The position numbers were made by a program, and so were the translations under genes. The notes beneath the pieces were generated by a model. It was not told where the DNA came from, did not search any database, and saw only the letters and a program-made list of their open reading frames with translations. From Candidatus Stahliibacteriota bacterium (GTDB lineage Bacteria; Hydrothermota; Tepidihabitantia; B3-TA06): 10,769 nt of DNA. Shown in pieces: positions 1-8,734 of the stretch. The stretch spans positions 1 through 10,769 of the forward strand of contig JAUVJT010000061.1 of the NCBI GenBank assembly GCA_030592225.1, in the 5' to 3' direction. How positions within the stretch are numbered: the first letter of the stretch is position 1; each line of letters starts with the position of its first letter.

Positions 1-66
1 AGGAAGTGCCTGGGCTTCAAAACACCCCTCGAAGTCGCTAACCTTAGTGTTGCACTTCAACGTTGA
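1..66 (+). CDS. IS30-family transposase, C-terminal end (5' truncated by window edge)
   Basis: Frame 1 from the first base reads RKCLGFKTPLEVANLSVALQ, then R and a TGA stop at 64-66. The pattern RKCLGFKTP-EV followed by S/GVALQ is the characteristic C-terminus of IS30-family DDE transposases, in which the final VALQ-type residues are encoded inside the right terminal inverted repeat. Only 21 codons are visible; the catalytic DDE residues lie outside the window, so intactness cannot be judged. The reading frame is open to the edge. An IS copy here fits the gene-poor stretch that follows. The family call rests on motif recognition of a very short fragment, but the motif is distinctive. Confidence 0.75.
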   Translation, partial: RKCLGFKTPLEVANLSVALQR

Positions 67-75
67 ATGTAGGTT
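46..75 (+). repeat. Probable right terminal inverted repeat of the IS30-family element
   Basis: IS30-family elements end a few bases beyond the transposase stop, with the terminal repeat overlapping the last codons. Here the stretch from AGTGTTGCACTTC onward, including the perfect 12-bp palindrome TTCAACGTTGAA at 56-67, has that position and look. The exact boundary and the target-site duplication cannot be set because the left end is outside the window. Confidence 0.45.
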
Positions 76-165
76 ACACTGATATCTAGAGAAAGTAAAA
101 AAAGGAGGCCATGGAACCACTAATCTATTATAACATCACAAAAAAGAAAGAGAAAGGATCGAAAA

Positions 166-261
166 ATGAAAAAAGCTACATTAATTCTGCTAATCCTGGT
201 TCCGTTCTTTGCAAAAACTACGGATGGAGGGATTCAAGTCTCTGTCAACCGGCCAACCTAA
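166..261 (+). CDS. 31-aa signal-peptide-like micro-ORF, possibly the 5' stub of a decayed secreted-protein gene
   Basis: The frame opens with MKKATLILLILVPFFAK and continues TTDGGIQVSVNRPT to a TAA at 259-261. The N-terminus is a textbook signal peptide: two lysines, a run of hydrophobic residues and a possible FFA-K cleavage site. A weak purine-rich ribosome site (GAAAGGATCG) precedes the ATG at normal distance. Only about 14 residues would remain after cleavage, so this may be a tiny secreted peptide, or more likely the beginning of a larger exported protein whose body was lost near the neighbouring IS30 end. A longer frame (111-311) overlaps it in another phase and has GGAGG only 2 bases before its ATG, which is too close for good initiation; I do not prefer it. 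No family is recognised. Confidence 0.35.
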   Translation: MKKATLILLILVPFFAKTTDGGIQVSVNRPT

Positions 262-276
262 CCGCTCGTCATCATC

Positions 277-304
277 TTGACAACTCTCTACGGTTCCATA
301 TAGT
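277..304 (+). promoter_or_regulatory. Sigma-70-type promoter of tRNA-Cys
   Basis: TTGACA (277-282), a 16-base spacer and TATAGT (299-304) give a strong promoter. The expected start point is near 311, only about 2 bases before the mature tRNA 5' end at 313, so the precursor would carry almost no 5' leader. Confidence 0.65.
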
Positions 305-411
305 TAGATAACGGCGGCATAGCCAAGTGGTAAGGCGGCGGTCTGCAAAATCGCTATTCCTCGGTTCAAATCCGGGTGCCGCCTCTTTTCCTAAATCAAG
401 ATAGAGAGTTG
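281..411. repeat. 10-bp inverted repeat flanking the tRNA-Cys gene
   Basis: CAACTCTCTA at 281-290 is the exact reverse complement of TAGAGAGTTG at 402-411. The left arm overlaps the end of the tRNA -35 box and the spacer, so it would not be in the tRNA transcript. The right arm sits between the tRNA and the next promoter. The function is unknown and chance cannot be excluded. Confidence 0.4.
313..384 (+). tRNA. tRNA-Cys (anticodon GCA)
   Basis: The sequence folds into a complete 72-base cloverleaf. The acceptor stem is GGCGGCA with TGCCGCC, and the D stem is GCC with GGC. The anticodon stem is GCGGT with ATCGC (one G-T pair) around loop CTGCAAA, with anticodon GCA. The T stem is CTCGG with CCGGG around TTCAAAT. 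The discriminator base is T (U73), the known identity base for cysteinyl-tRNA synthetase, which supports the Cys call. The 3' CCA is not encoded (CTTTTC follows), so it would be added by a nucleotidyltransferase. It has its own promoter just upstream. Confidence 0.96.
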
Positions 412-442
412 ACGATACTAGTAAACAACAGACAAATCATAC

Positions 443-471
443 TTGACTCAGGGCTGGTTATCTTCTATAAT
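443..471 (+). promoter_or_regulatory. Strong sigma-70-type promoter of the DUF2007-PPDK unit
   Basis: TTGACT (443-448), a 17-base spacer and a perfect TATAAT (466-471) make the best promoter in the window. The expected start point is 476-481, that is 0-5 bases before the ATG at 481, predicting an almost leaderless mRNA. The AAGG at 473-476 would then lie outside or at the very edge of the transcript. Confidence 0.75.
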
Positions 472-480
472 TAAGGCTGA

Positions 481-729
481 ATGTCTGTTGTGGCAGTATA
501 TAATCCTATGGACGAAGTTACCGCAAGAGCGTTACTTGCAGCCCTGGAGACTGAAGGTATACGTGCGGAGCTCAGGCAGTTTCACAACCCCTGGGAAATT
601 TCCTGGCTGGAAGGAAGACCATGGGGCGAGATACTGGTACTGGAAGAAGATGCCGAAGCCGCGCAACAAACCATTAAGGATTTTCTTGCAAGCGATGTGT
701 CTTCAGACGACGAAGGCAAAACTAGTTAA
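481..729 (+). CDS. DUF2007-type small protein (putative signal-transducing domain), 82 aa
   Basis: The protein begins MSVVAVYNPMDEVTARALLA and continues with a helix-strand pattern typical of DUF2007 proteins. That pattern is an initial beta strand (VVAVYNP), a helix (EVTARALLAALETEGI), a strand (RAELRQF), then PWGEILVLEEDAEAAQQTIKDF. The PWGEI/VLV-EEDAE-A signature near residues 49-63 is the diagnostic block. Family members are usually 70-100 aa, so this is a full-length stand-alone copy. No membrane segment or signal peptide is present, so it should be cytoplasmic. Its biochemical role is not established. The ATG at 481 is chosen because the first strand requires it and the promoter ends just before it. 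PPDK starts 36 bases after its stop with no terminator between them, so the two are probably co-transcribed and this protein may modulate PPDK (inference). Confidence 0.8.
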   Translation: MSVVAVYNPMDEVTARALLAALETEGIRAELRQFHNPWEISWLEGRPWGEILVLEEDAEAAQQTIKDFLASDVSSDDEGKTS

Positions 730-765
730 TTTTTAACCACCACTCGAAATCACCTAGGAGGATTT

Positions 766-3543
<2,778 letters not shown>

Positions 3544-3556
3544 ATCCAGAAATTAC

Positions 3557-3589
3557 AGCGCCCCTGGTTACCCGGGGGCGCTTTTTTTT
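3557..3589 (+). terminator. Intrinsic terminator after PPDK
   Basis: AGCGCCCCTGG (3557-3567) pairs with CCGGGGGCGCT (3572-3582), giving 11 bp with one T-G pair around a TTAC loop. An 8-T run follows (3582-3589). This is a strong rho-independent terminator 13 bases after the PPDK stop. Confidence 0.92.
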
Positions 3590-3646
3590 ACGTGTCCAAC
3601 ACGTAGTTGCCAGCACTCCAGAATTTGTGGGCTGAGATATTGTCGA

Positions 3647-3757
3647 ACGGCAGGAGAGGGAAGCATGGGATTGCGAAGTGTACCCTACACCCTGACCTTC
3701 AAGCCGGACGATGGCAATGCGCAGAAGATTATCAAAAAGGCTTTGCTGCAGCCTTGA
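3647..3757 (+). pseudogene. Degenerate 3' end of a second sorting-tail secreted-protein gene
   Basis: From 3686 the frame reads YTLTFKPDDGNAQKIIKKAL, then LQP and a TGA at 3755-3757. This is the same ending as the 819-aa protein downstream (YTLTFKPDDGSETRRIVKSAL then LQP). Bases 3686-3714 are identical over 29 positions to 6195-6223, and GTGTACC precedes both blocks. Just upstream, one base is missing relative to the intact gene (GTGTACC-CTAC against GTGTACCTTTAC), shifting the frame, and further upstream homology fades quickly. A loose resemblance of about 3647-3666 to the segment encoding NRAGEH suggests an internal deletion, but I am unsure of it. An in-frame ATG at 3665 would allow a 30-aa peptide (MGLRSVPYTL onward) preceded by GAGAGGG, so a small translated ORF is not excluded. 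It is most likely a relic of a paralog by deletion or a partial duplication. Confidence 0.75.
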
Positions 3758-3781
3758 CAAATCCATGACGGGGCGTAATCT
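3754..3781 (+). promoter_or_regulatory. Likely promoter of the 819-aa secreted protein gene
   Basis: A consensus TTGACA (3754-3759), a 16-base spacer and TAATCT (3776-3781; it keeps the first, second and last consensus bases) are placed to start transcription near 3788. That gives a leader of about 22 bases carrying AAGGAGG. The -35 box includes the TGA stop of the upstream sorting-tail remnant. Confidence 0.5.
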
Positions 3782-3809
3782 AGATAAATAACTACACCAA
3801 GGAGGCGAA

Positions 3810-6269
3810 ATGATCATGGTGTGTTTAGTGCTTTCTTTGCTGGGCGGATGGGAACACGAATCTATAGGCGTAGCAGAGGATACAGCCGGTTTCAGGGGTA
3901 TGATAGTTGCGGACGCTCGCAATGACGGCGTCCTTCGCGTGTACGGTGGATCCAACGACTTTCGCATCTACGAATTTTCCTACTCCGACGGTGAATGGAT
4001 CAGAGCCGTCCTCGGCATCCAGGGACGAGCTCACGGCATCCACGTTGGTCAAGCCCGCAACGACGGCATCAACCGACTCTACGCTTCCACGGACACCAGC
4101 ACCTTTATGCCTGAGATCTACGAATACACCTGGAATGGAAGCAATTGGGTTCAAGTCTCCATAAACAAATTCGCCGATGAGACGTATGACGTGCCCCTGG
4201 GCTTTGGTCGCAACGACGATACCTTGCGTATCTACACCGGCACCCAGGGCGGTGAATGCTTCGAGTACACCTGGCGTAACGATAACTGGGAAACAGAGGA
4301 AATTGGCGGCATCAGCACGGAACCGCAGTTCAATAAACAGCAAACCCTGTGGGTGGGCAAAGGACGAAATGACGACACCTTACGTGTATATGCCACATGT
4401 GAGGATGGAAAGGTATGGGAATTTACCTTTCGCGAGGACCAGTGGCGCTCAAGTGTTATTGGCAATGTCGGCTGCGCCTGGGATGTCAAGACCGCTGAAG
4501 GGCGCAACGACGGCGTTAAAAGGGTATACGTAAGCAGCGGGATAGGAGCCAACACCCCGGGAGAAGTGCACGAGTTTAGCTGGGACAATGGAGAATGGAC
4601 CCGCGTTGATATGGGCCAGCTGCCCGAGATCGGCAACAACAACATGGCCTGGGGCCTGGCCGCCGGAGAAGGACGCAACGATGGTACCATAAGAATCTAC
4701 ACCGGTTCCTTCAAGGGATACCTGTACGAATACACCTGGCGCAATGACGCCTGGCAATTTATTGAAGTGGCTGATCTTGGCAACTGGAAGTATTTACATG
4801 ATCTGAACATAGCCAGGGGACGTAACGATGACACCCTGAGAATCTATGCAAGCTCAGGCGACGGCCACATACATGAATTCACCTTCCGGCCTGAGACCGG
4901 CGTGGCGGTTTATCCCGACTCTTCGGCCATAACCGATCCCTCGGTTGCGGTCACATATAACCTGTGGGTAAAAAATACCGGCAAGCAGACCGATACCCTC
5001 GATCTGGTTGCTTACGGAACACTCTCCGGATGGACACCACAGCTTACCGATACCACCGGCAGCCCGCTGCCGGATTCGGACTCCGACGGCAAGGCGGACG
5101 TCGGAGCGGTCGAGTCAGGGGATTCGGTCGCCTTTCGGCTCGGGATAACTCCCCCGGCATCGGCCACTGCAGGAACGATGGACTCAACTTTCGTAAGAGC
5201 AACTACCAGTCTTACGCCGGTGGCAAGCGACGAAGCCCTGTTAAGGACAATGATAGCTCAAGCGGCGGCAGTGGTGGTGGAACCGGATCAGCAAGACACC
5301 CTTGCCGATGGTGCATCGATTGATTACTCGCTGACTGTACGCAACCTGAGCAACAGCGCCGATCTGGTTGACCTTTCAATCATCGGGCCGCTGAGCGGAT
5401 GGAGCGCTGAACTGCTGGATGACGGAGGTAATCTTCTCCCCGACTCCGACAGCGACGGCCTGCCCGACGTAGGACCGCTTTCCGCATATGGGGGCAGCGC
5501 AAATATAATACTCAGGGTTAGCGCCCCTTTGGGCGAACCGAATGGAACCGCCGATACCTCGTTCGTTACCGCGCTATCCAACATAGATCCATCGGTAAAG
5601 GATTCGGCCAGGCTGATCTCAACGGTTATCAATCCCTCGTTGAACGTAACGGTGGAACCGGATACGAACGCTGCCACCTCTGAGGGAGAAATCACGTACC
5701 CGATGCGGGTGATAAACAGCGCTCCGGAACCGGACAGCTTCATCCTGTGGACCGAATCCGACCTGGGATGGGATGCACGACTACAGACTTCAACCGGCCC
5801 CATGAGTGCCCAGGAGACGCTGTTGGTCGAGCTTACCATAACCATCCCCGATGACGTGGCTTCGATTGTGGGTTCACCTAACCAGGCCAACACCGAACAT
5901 CGAGTGTTGTATGCGCAATCGCTCACCGACGAGACTGTACAAGATTCGGCGAGGGTTGTGACCCTGGCCGTGCCCCCCCTGGACATCCACAACTTCCCCA
6001 ACCCGTTCTCAGGTTCAACCACCTTCATCTATTCGATACCGCAGGATGGTCTGGCGACCCTTGGCATCTACAACCGGGCAGGCGAGCACATCATCACGTT
6101 GTTTGAAGACGAACCGTATGGGCTGAGCATCCATACCTGGCCCTGGGACGGTATCAATCTCTCGGGAGAGAGTGTCGCTCCCGGAGTGTACCTTTACACC
6201 CTGACCTTCAAGCCGGACGATGGAAGCGAAACCCGCAGGATAGTCAAGTCGGCTCTGCTGCAGCCTTAA
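3810..6269 (+). CDS. Secreted 7-repeat beta-propeller / Ig-like protein with C-terminal T9SS/FlgD-type sorting domain, 819 aa
   Basis: A short hydrophobic N-terminus (MIMVCLVLSLLGG) suggests export, though it lacks the usual lysine or arginine. Seven repeats centred on [AG]RNDDTLRIY...EFTWRNDxW have their arginines at about residues 37, 83, 134, 186, 232, 289 and 338. The period of about 50 residues fits a seven-bladed propeller. Three Ig-like repeats follow (about 366-480, 487-600, 611-717), each opening with a V-V-PD strand. The first two contain DSDSDG(K/L)xDVG (residues 422 and 545), a thrombospondin-3-like calcium-type loop. Residues 725-819 form an FPNPF...GVYLYTLTF...ALLQP tail like type IX secretion or FlgD-like sorting domains of the FCB group, predicting surface display. 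The start is the ATG 4 bases after AAGGAGG; an in-frame stop at 3789 rules out anything earlier, while the ATG at 3816 is a possible alternative. The ligand and role are unknown; lectin-like binding is one guess. Confidence 0.85.
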   Translation: MIMVCLVLSLLGGWEHESIGVAEDTAGFRGMIVADARNDGVLRVYGGSNDFRIYEFSYSDGEWIRAVLGIQGRAHGIHVGQARNDGINRLYASTDTSTFMPEIYEYTWNGSNWVQVSINKFADETYDVPLGFGRNDDTLRIYTGTQGGECFEYTWRNDNWETEEIGGISTEPQFNKQQTLWVGKGRNDDTLRVYATCEDGKVWEFTFREDQWRSSVIGNVGCAWDVKTAEGRNDGVKRVYVSSGIGANTPGEVHEFSWDNGEWTRVDMGQLPEIGNNNMAWGLAAGEGRNDGTIRIYTGSFKGYLYEYTWRNDAWQFIEVADLGNWKYLHDLNIARGRNDDTLRIYASSGDGHIHEFTFRPETGVAVYPDSSAITDPSVAVTYNLWVKNTGKQTDTLDLVAYGTLSGWTPQLTDTTGSPLPDSDSDGKADVGAVESGDSVAFRLGITPPASATAGTMDSTFVRATTSLTPVASDEALLRTMIAQAAAVVVEPDQQDTLADGASIDYSLTVRNLSNSADLVDLSIIGPLSGWSAELLDDGGNLLPDSDSDGLPDVGPLSAYGGSANIILRVSAPLGEPNGTADTSFVTALSNIDPSVKDSARLISTVINPSLNVTVEPDTNAATSEGEITYPMRVINSAPEPDSFILWTESDLGWDARLQTSTGPMSAQETLLVELTITIPDDVASIVGSPNQANTEHRVLYAQSLTDETVQDSARVVTLAVPPLDIHNFPNPFSGSTTFIYSIPQDGLATLGIYNRAGEHIITLFEDEPYGLSIHTWPWDGINLSGESVAPGVYLYTLTFKPDDGSETRRIVKSALLQP

Positions 6270-6290
6270 ATATAACTCGATGGAAATCAA

Positions 6291-6324
6291 ACGGGGGCGG
6301 TGCAGCCGCCCCCGTGCATTTTTT
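6291..6324 (+). terminator. Intrinsic terminator after the 819-aa gene
   Basis: A perfect 10-bp GC-rich stem ACGGGGGCGG (6291-6300) and CCGCCCCCGT (6306-6315) encloses a 5-base loop. GCA and a 6-T run (6319-6324) follow. It lies about 22 bases after the stop at 6269. On the opposite strand the hairpin is not followed by Ts, so it is directional. Confidence 0.9.
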
Positions 6325-6344
6325 CCCAATTTACCGTCAGGATA

Positions 6345-6388
6345 CCCAAACGAAAACAGCGTGTCCTGAACACGCGTATTGGTTTGGG
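6345..6388 (-). terminator. Nested hairpin after the TonB receptor gene, possible terminator
   Basis: Just past the receptor stop (6393-6395), CCCAAAC (6345-6351) pairs with GTTTGGG (6382-6388). Inside this, GCGTGT (6359-6364) pairs with ACACGC (6370-6375) around CCTGA. This two-tier structure is in the right place to end or protect the minus-strand mRNA. However, no U tract follows, so intrinsic termination is uncertain. Confidence 0.4.
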
Positions 6389-6392
6389 GTAA

Positions 6393-8609
6393 TTAGAACT
6401 TGATGGTTACCCCACCCACCGGCATGAAGGCGAATTGTTTCCAGGGAACCAATATCAGCTTGGCGTCATCGTCCTCACCGAAACCGTAGTTCAGGACGTT
6501 GGCGTGGTTCAATACGTTCTGCAGATTAAAGAAACCGGTAATGGCGATACCACTCTTGGTGTAGCTGGTGTGCGAGATCTGGAAGTCGAGTCGTGAATAG
6601 GCGGGCAGGCGACCGCTGTTTCGATCTTCCACCCTTGAAACGACCCACTGATTAGTTTCAGGATTGAGCCATGCATCATCTAAATCAAAAGGGGTCCATG
6701 GCTTGGGTGATGCATAGCTGTACTTGACGCTGGTCTCGAAATGTTTCAGGAACTTCACCCCGCCGATAAGGGTAACCATGTGACGGATATCCCAATCCGC
6801 ATCGTAGATGCCGTCTGAAGGGTTCTCGCGCTCGGAGAAAGCGAGCGAGTACGAAGCCTGGCCGTGGAAGCACTTGCCCATTTTCTTCTGGACAAACAAC
6901 TCAAGCCCGTAAGCCTGACCTGTGCCCTGGTTGGAATAGGAGGAGTCCGTTTCATTGTAGAAGATTAAGTTATCGAGTTGTTTATAGTAGCCTTCAAACG
7001 AGAGCTTGAGATCGTCGCGGAGCATCTGCTCAATGCCTGCGATGTAGTGAATGGCCCGCTTGGATAGAAGCCCGTCGTGATTGATATGGGTTGAAAAATC
7101 GTTGAGCTGATGGTAGATGCCGAAACTCAAGTTGAGGGTGGTGGAGAAAAAAGGCTTCAGCGCTATACCGCCGCGCGGCTCTACACCGAACTCCTCGGTC
7201 AGGGTGTTGTAGGAGACGCGTACGCCGGGTGTGAGCCTGAGCCAGGACCAGGGCGAGTAGACGTATTGGGCGTATCCGCCGCCGGTGTACCACGAGCCTT
7301 TGGTGGTGTCGCCCCGGGTGGGAATCACGCTGCCGTCAGGCATGGTATCTTCAATGGCAAAGTATTCATGACGTACGTCGGAATAGCCGCCCGTAACCCC
7401 GAATTGTATCTCGTGTCCCTGGGCAGGAGCCAGGGTTACCGCTTCCTTAAGGTAAAGGTGAATTTCATGAGGTTCGAAGATGAAGCTGGTTTCGTCAGTA
7501 ATTGAGTCGGCGGCGCTGATGTCGTTTCTCAGATTGGTGCCGCCCAGGGTAAGGGTCGAGAAACCGACATCGCCCAGAAGCATCCGCCAGTTCGCTCCGC
7601 CGATGGTTTGATTTCCACTAAACTCCATGGGGTCTACAGCGCCGTTTGACCCGCCGGGAATGCTCATCCGGTCAAAGGTCTGGATGCCGAATACCCAAAT
7701 CTTGTGAGTGAGAGACGGGGAATAGGCCAGCCTCAGATAAATGTCATCGTAGGAAGGAACCACGTCGCCGATATCGGAAACCAGATCCACTATCTCCAGG
7801 AAGGATTTACGATAGTTGGCCATGTAGTTGAATTTTGCTCCGATAGGACCCTCAACGCTTGCGCCTACAGCGGACATGTTGAGGTCAAAGGAGGCCTCAA
7901 AGCGATCTTTGTTGCCGTCACGCAGGGTAATGTCCATGAGCGATGAAAGCTTGCCCCCGTAGCGGGCAGCGTAGCCGCCCGGAGAAAACCCGACCTCCTC
8001 GAGCGTCTCCACGCTCACGATGCTTGCCTGACCGAACCCTCCGCCTATGGCAGGAAAATGGACAGGGTATGGTACGGGAAGGTTATCTATGATGGTAAGG
8101 TTTTCGTCAGGTGCTCCCCCGCGTACTATGATGTCTGATGAAAAGTCGAAACCGGCGGCCACCCCGGGCAGGGAAGCCACGGTACGCGCCACGTTGTACC
8201 CTTCGGGATGGGTTCGTATCTCGTGATAGGTGAGTTTAACGTCGGAGGCGGTGACTGCAGGGTCTTTGGAAAAATAGGAAGGGCGTACCGTAACCCCTTC
8301 TACACCAACCGCCTGGGCTTGGAGTTTGAAATCCAGGAACACGGTACGACCGGGGATTGCCTCCACACGGGTAAGGGCCTTGGTGGCATAGCCAATCATC
8401 GAGACCTCCACCGAGTACTCCCCGGGCGGTAAGCCCTGGATGCGATACCGGCCTATCTCATCGGTAGCCGCGCCCAGTTCGGTACCCAGAACCACAACGT
8501 TAACCCCGGGTAAGGGCTGACCCGATGATGCGTCTCGCACCTGACCGGAAAATGCTCCCGGTTTGCTCTCCGCCGACAACAGCGCGAGCGCCAGTAAAAA
8601 CCAACTCAT
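6393..8609 (-). CDS. TonB-dependent outer-membrane receptor with carboxypeptidase-regulatory-like N-domain, 738 aa
   Basis: This is an outer-membrane beta-barrel transporter that would take up a substrate using energy from TonB-ExbBD. A short signal-like segment MSWFLLALALLSA is followed by a CarboxypepD_reg domain (about 20-97: GQVRDASSGQPLPGVNVVVL, GLPPGEYSVEVSMIGY). The plug domain (about 125-230) has SLPGV, IIVRGGAPDENLTIIDNLPV and GGYAARYGGKLSSLMDI. A barrel with alternating aromatic strands runs to the C-terminus, ending GGVTIKF with the terminal phenylalanine expected of BAM substrates. The length is within the family range. The start is set by AAGGAGG (8618-8624) 8 bases upstream of the ATG. 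No TonB box is evident between signal and regulatory domain, and no SusD-like partner is adjacent, so the ligand cannot be named. It is convergent with the 819-aa gene and lies 125 bases after a PQQ-repeat lipoprotein gene on the same strand. Confidence 0.9.
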   Translation of the reverse strand: MSWFLLALALLSAESKPGAFSGQVRDASSGQPLPGVNVVVLGTELGAATDEIGRYRIQGLPPGEYSVEVSMIGYATKALTRVEAIPGRTVFLDFKLQAQAVGVEGVTVRPSYFSKDPAVTASDVKLTYHEIRTHPEGYNVARTVASLPGVAAGFDFSSDIIVRGGAPDENLTIIDNLPVPYPVHFPAIGGGFGQASIVSVETLEEVGFSPGGYAARYGGKLSSLMDITLRDGNKDRFEASFDLNMSAVGASVEGPIGAKFNYMANYRKSFLEIVDLVSDIGDVVPSYDDIYLRLAYSPSLTHKIWVFGIQTFDRMSIPGGSNGAVDPMEFSGNQTIGGANWRMLLGDVGFSTLTLGGTNLRNDISAADSITDETSFIFEPHEIHLYLKEAVTLAPAQGHEIQFGVTGGYSDVRHEYFAIEDTMPDGSVIPTRGDTTKGSWYTGGGYAQYVYSPWSWLRLTPGVRVSYNTLTEEFGVEPRGGIALKPFFSTTLNLSFGIYHQLNDFSTHINHDGLLSKRAIHYIAGIEQMLRDDLKLSFEGYYKQLDNLIFYNETDSSYSNQGTGQAYGLELFVQKKMGKCFHGQASYSLAFSERENPSDGIYDADWDIRHMVTLIGGVKFLKHFETSVKYSYASPKPWTPFDLDDAWLNPETNQWVVSRVEDRNSGRLPAYSRLDFQISHTSYTKSGIAITGFFNLQNVLNHANVLNYGFGEDDDAKLILVPWKQFAFMPVGGVTIKF

Positions 8610-8645
8610 CGTTATTGCCTCCTTAGGTCTGTAAGATGTTTATCT

Positions 8646-8673
8646 TTAATATTGACGATAAAGACGATGCAAA
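8646..8673 (-). promoter_or_regulatory. Possible promoter of the TonB receptor gene
   Basis: On the minus strand TTTGCA (8668-8673), a 16-base spacer and TATTAA (8646-8651) lie about 37 bases upstream of the start codon. The match is moderate. It would make the receptor separately transcribed from the PQQ genes upstream. Confidence 0.3.
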
Positions 8674-8734
8674 GCGCTTAAGGTTTCATTCCCTGCCCGC
8701 ACTGCGGCAGACAACATTATCTTTAGATAAAGCC

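Noticed and set aside
111..311. 66-aa frame with a GGAGG just before its ATG
   Set aside because: The ribosome site is only 2 bases from the ATG, the product has no recognisable feature and the frame overlaps the tRNA promoter. The overlapping 166-261 frame has a much clearer signal peptide.
3590..3604. Small inverted repeat ACGTGT-CCA-ACACGT after the PPDK terminator
   Set aside because: Six-base arms with a 3-base loop are too short to assign. A similar motif at 6359-6375 is not close enough to call a shared element.
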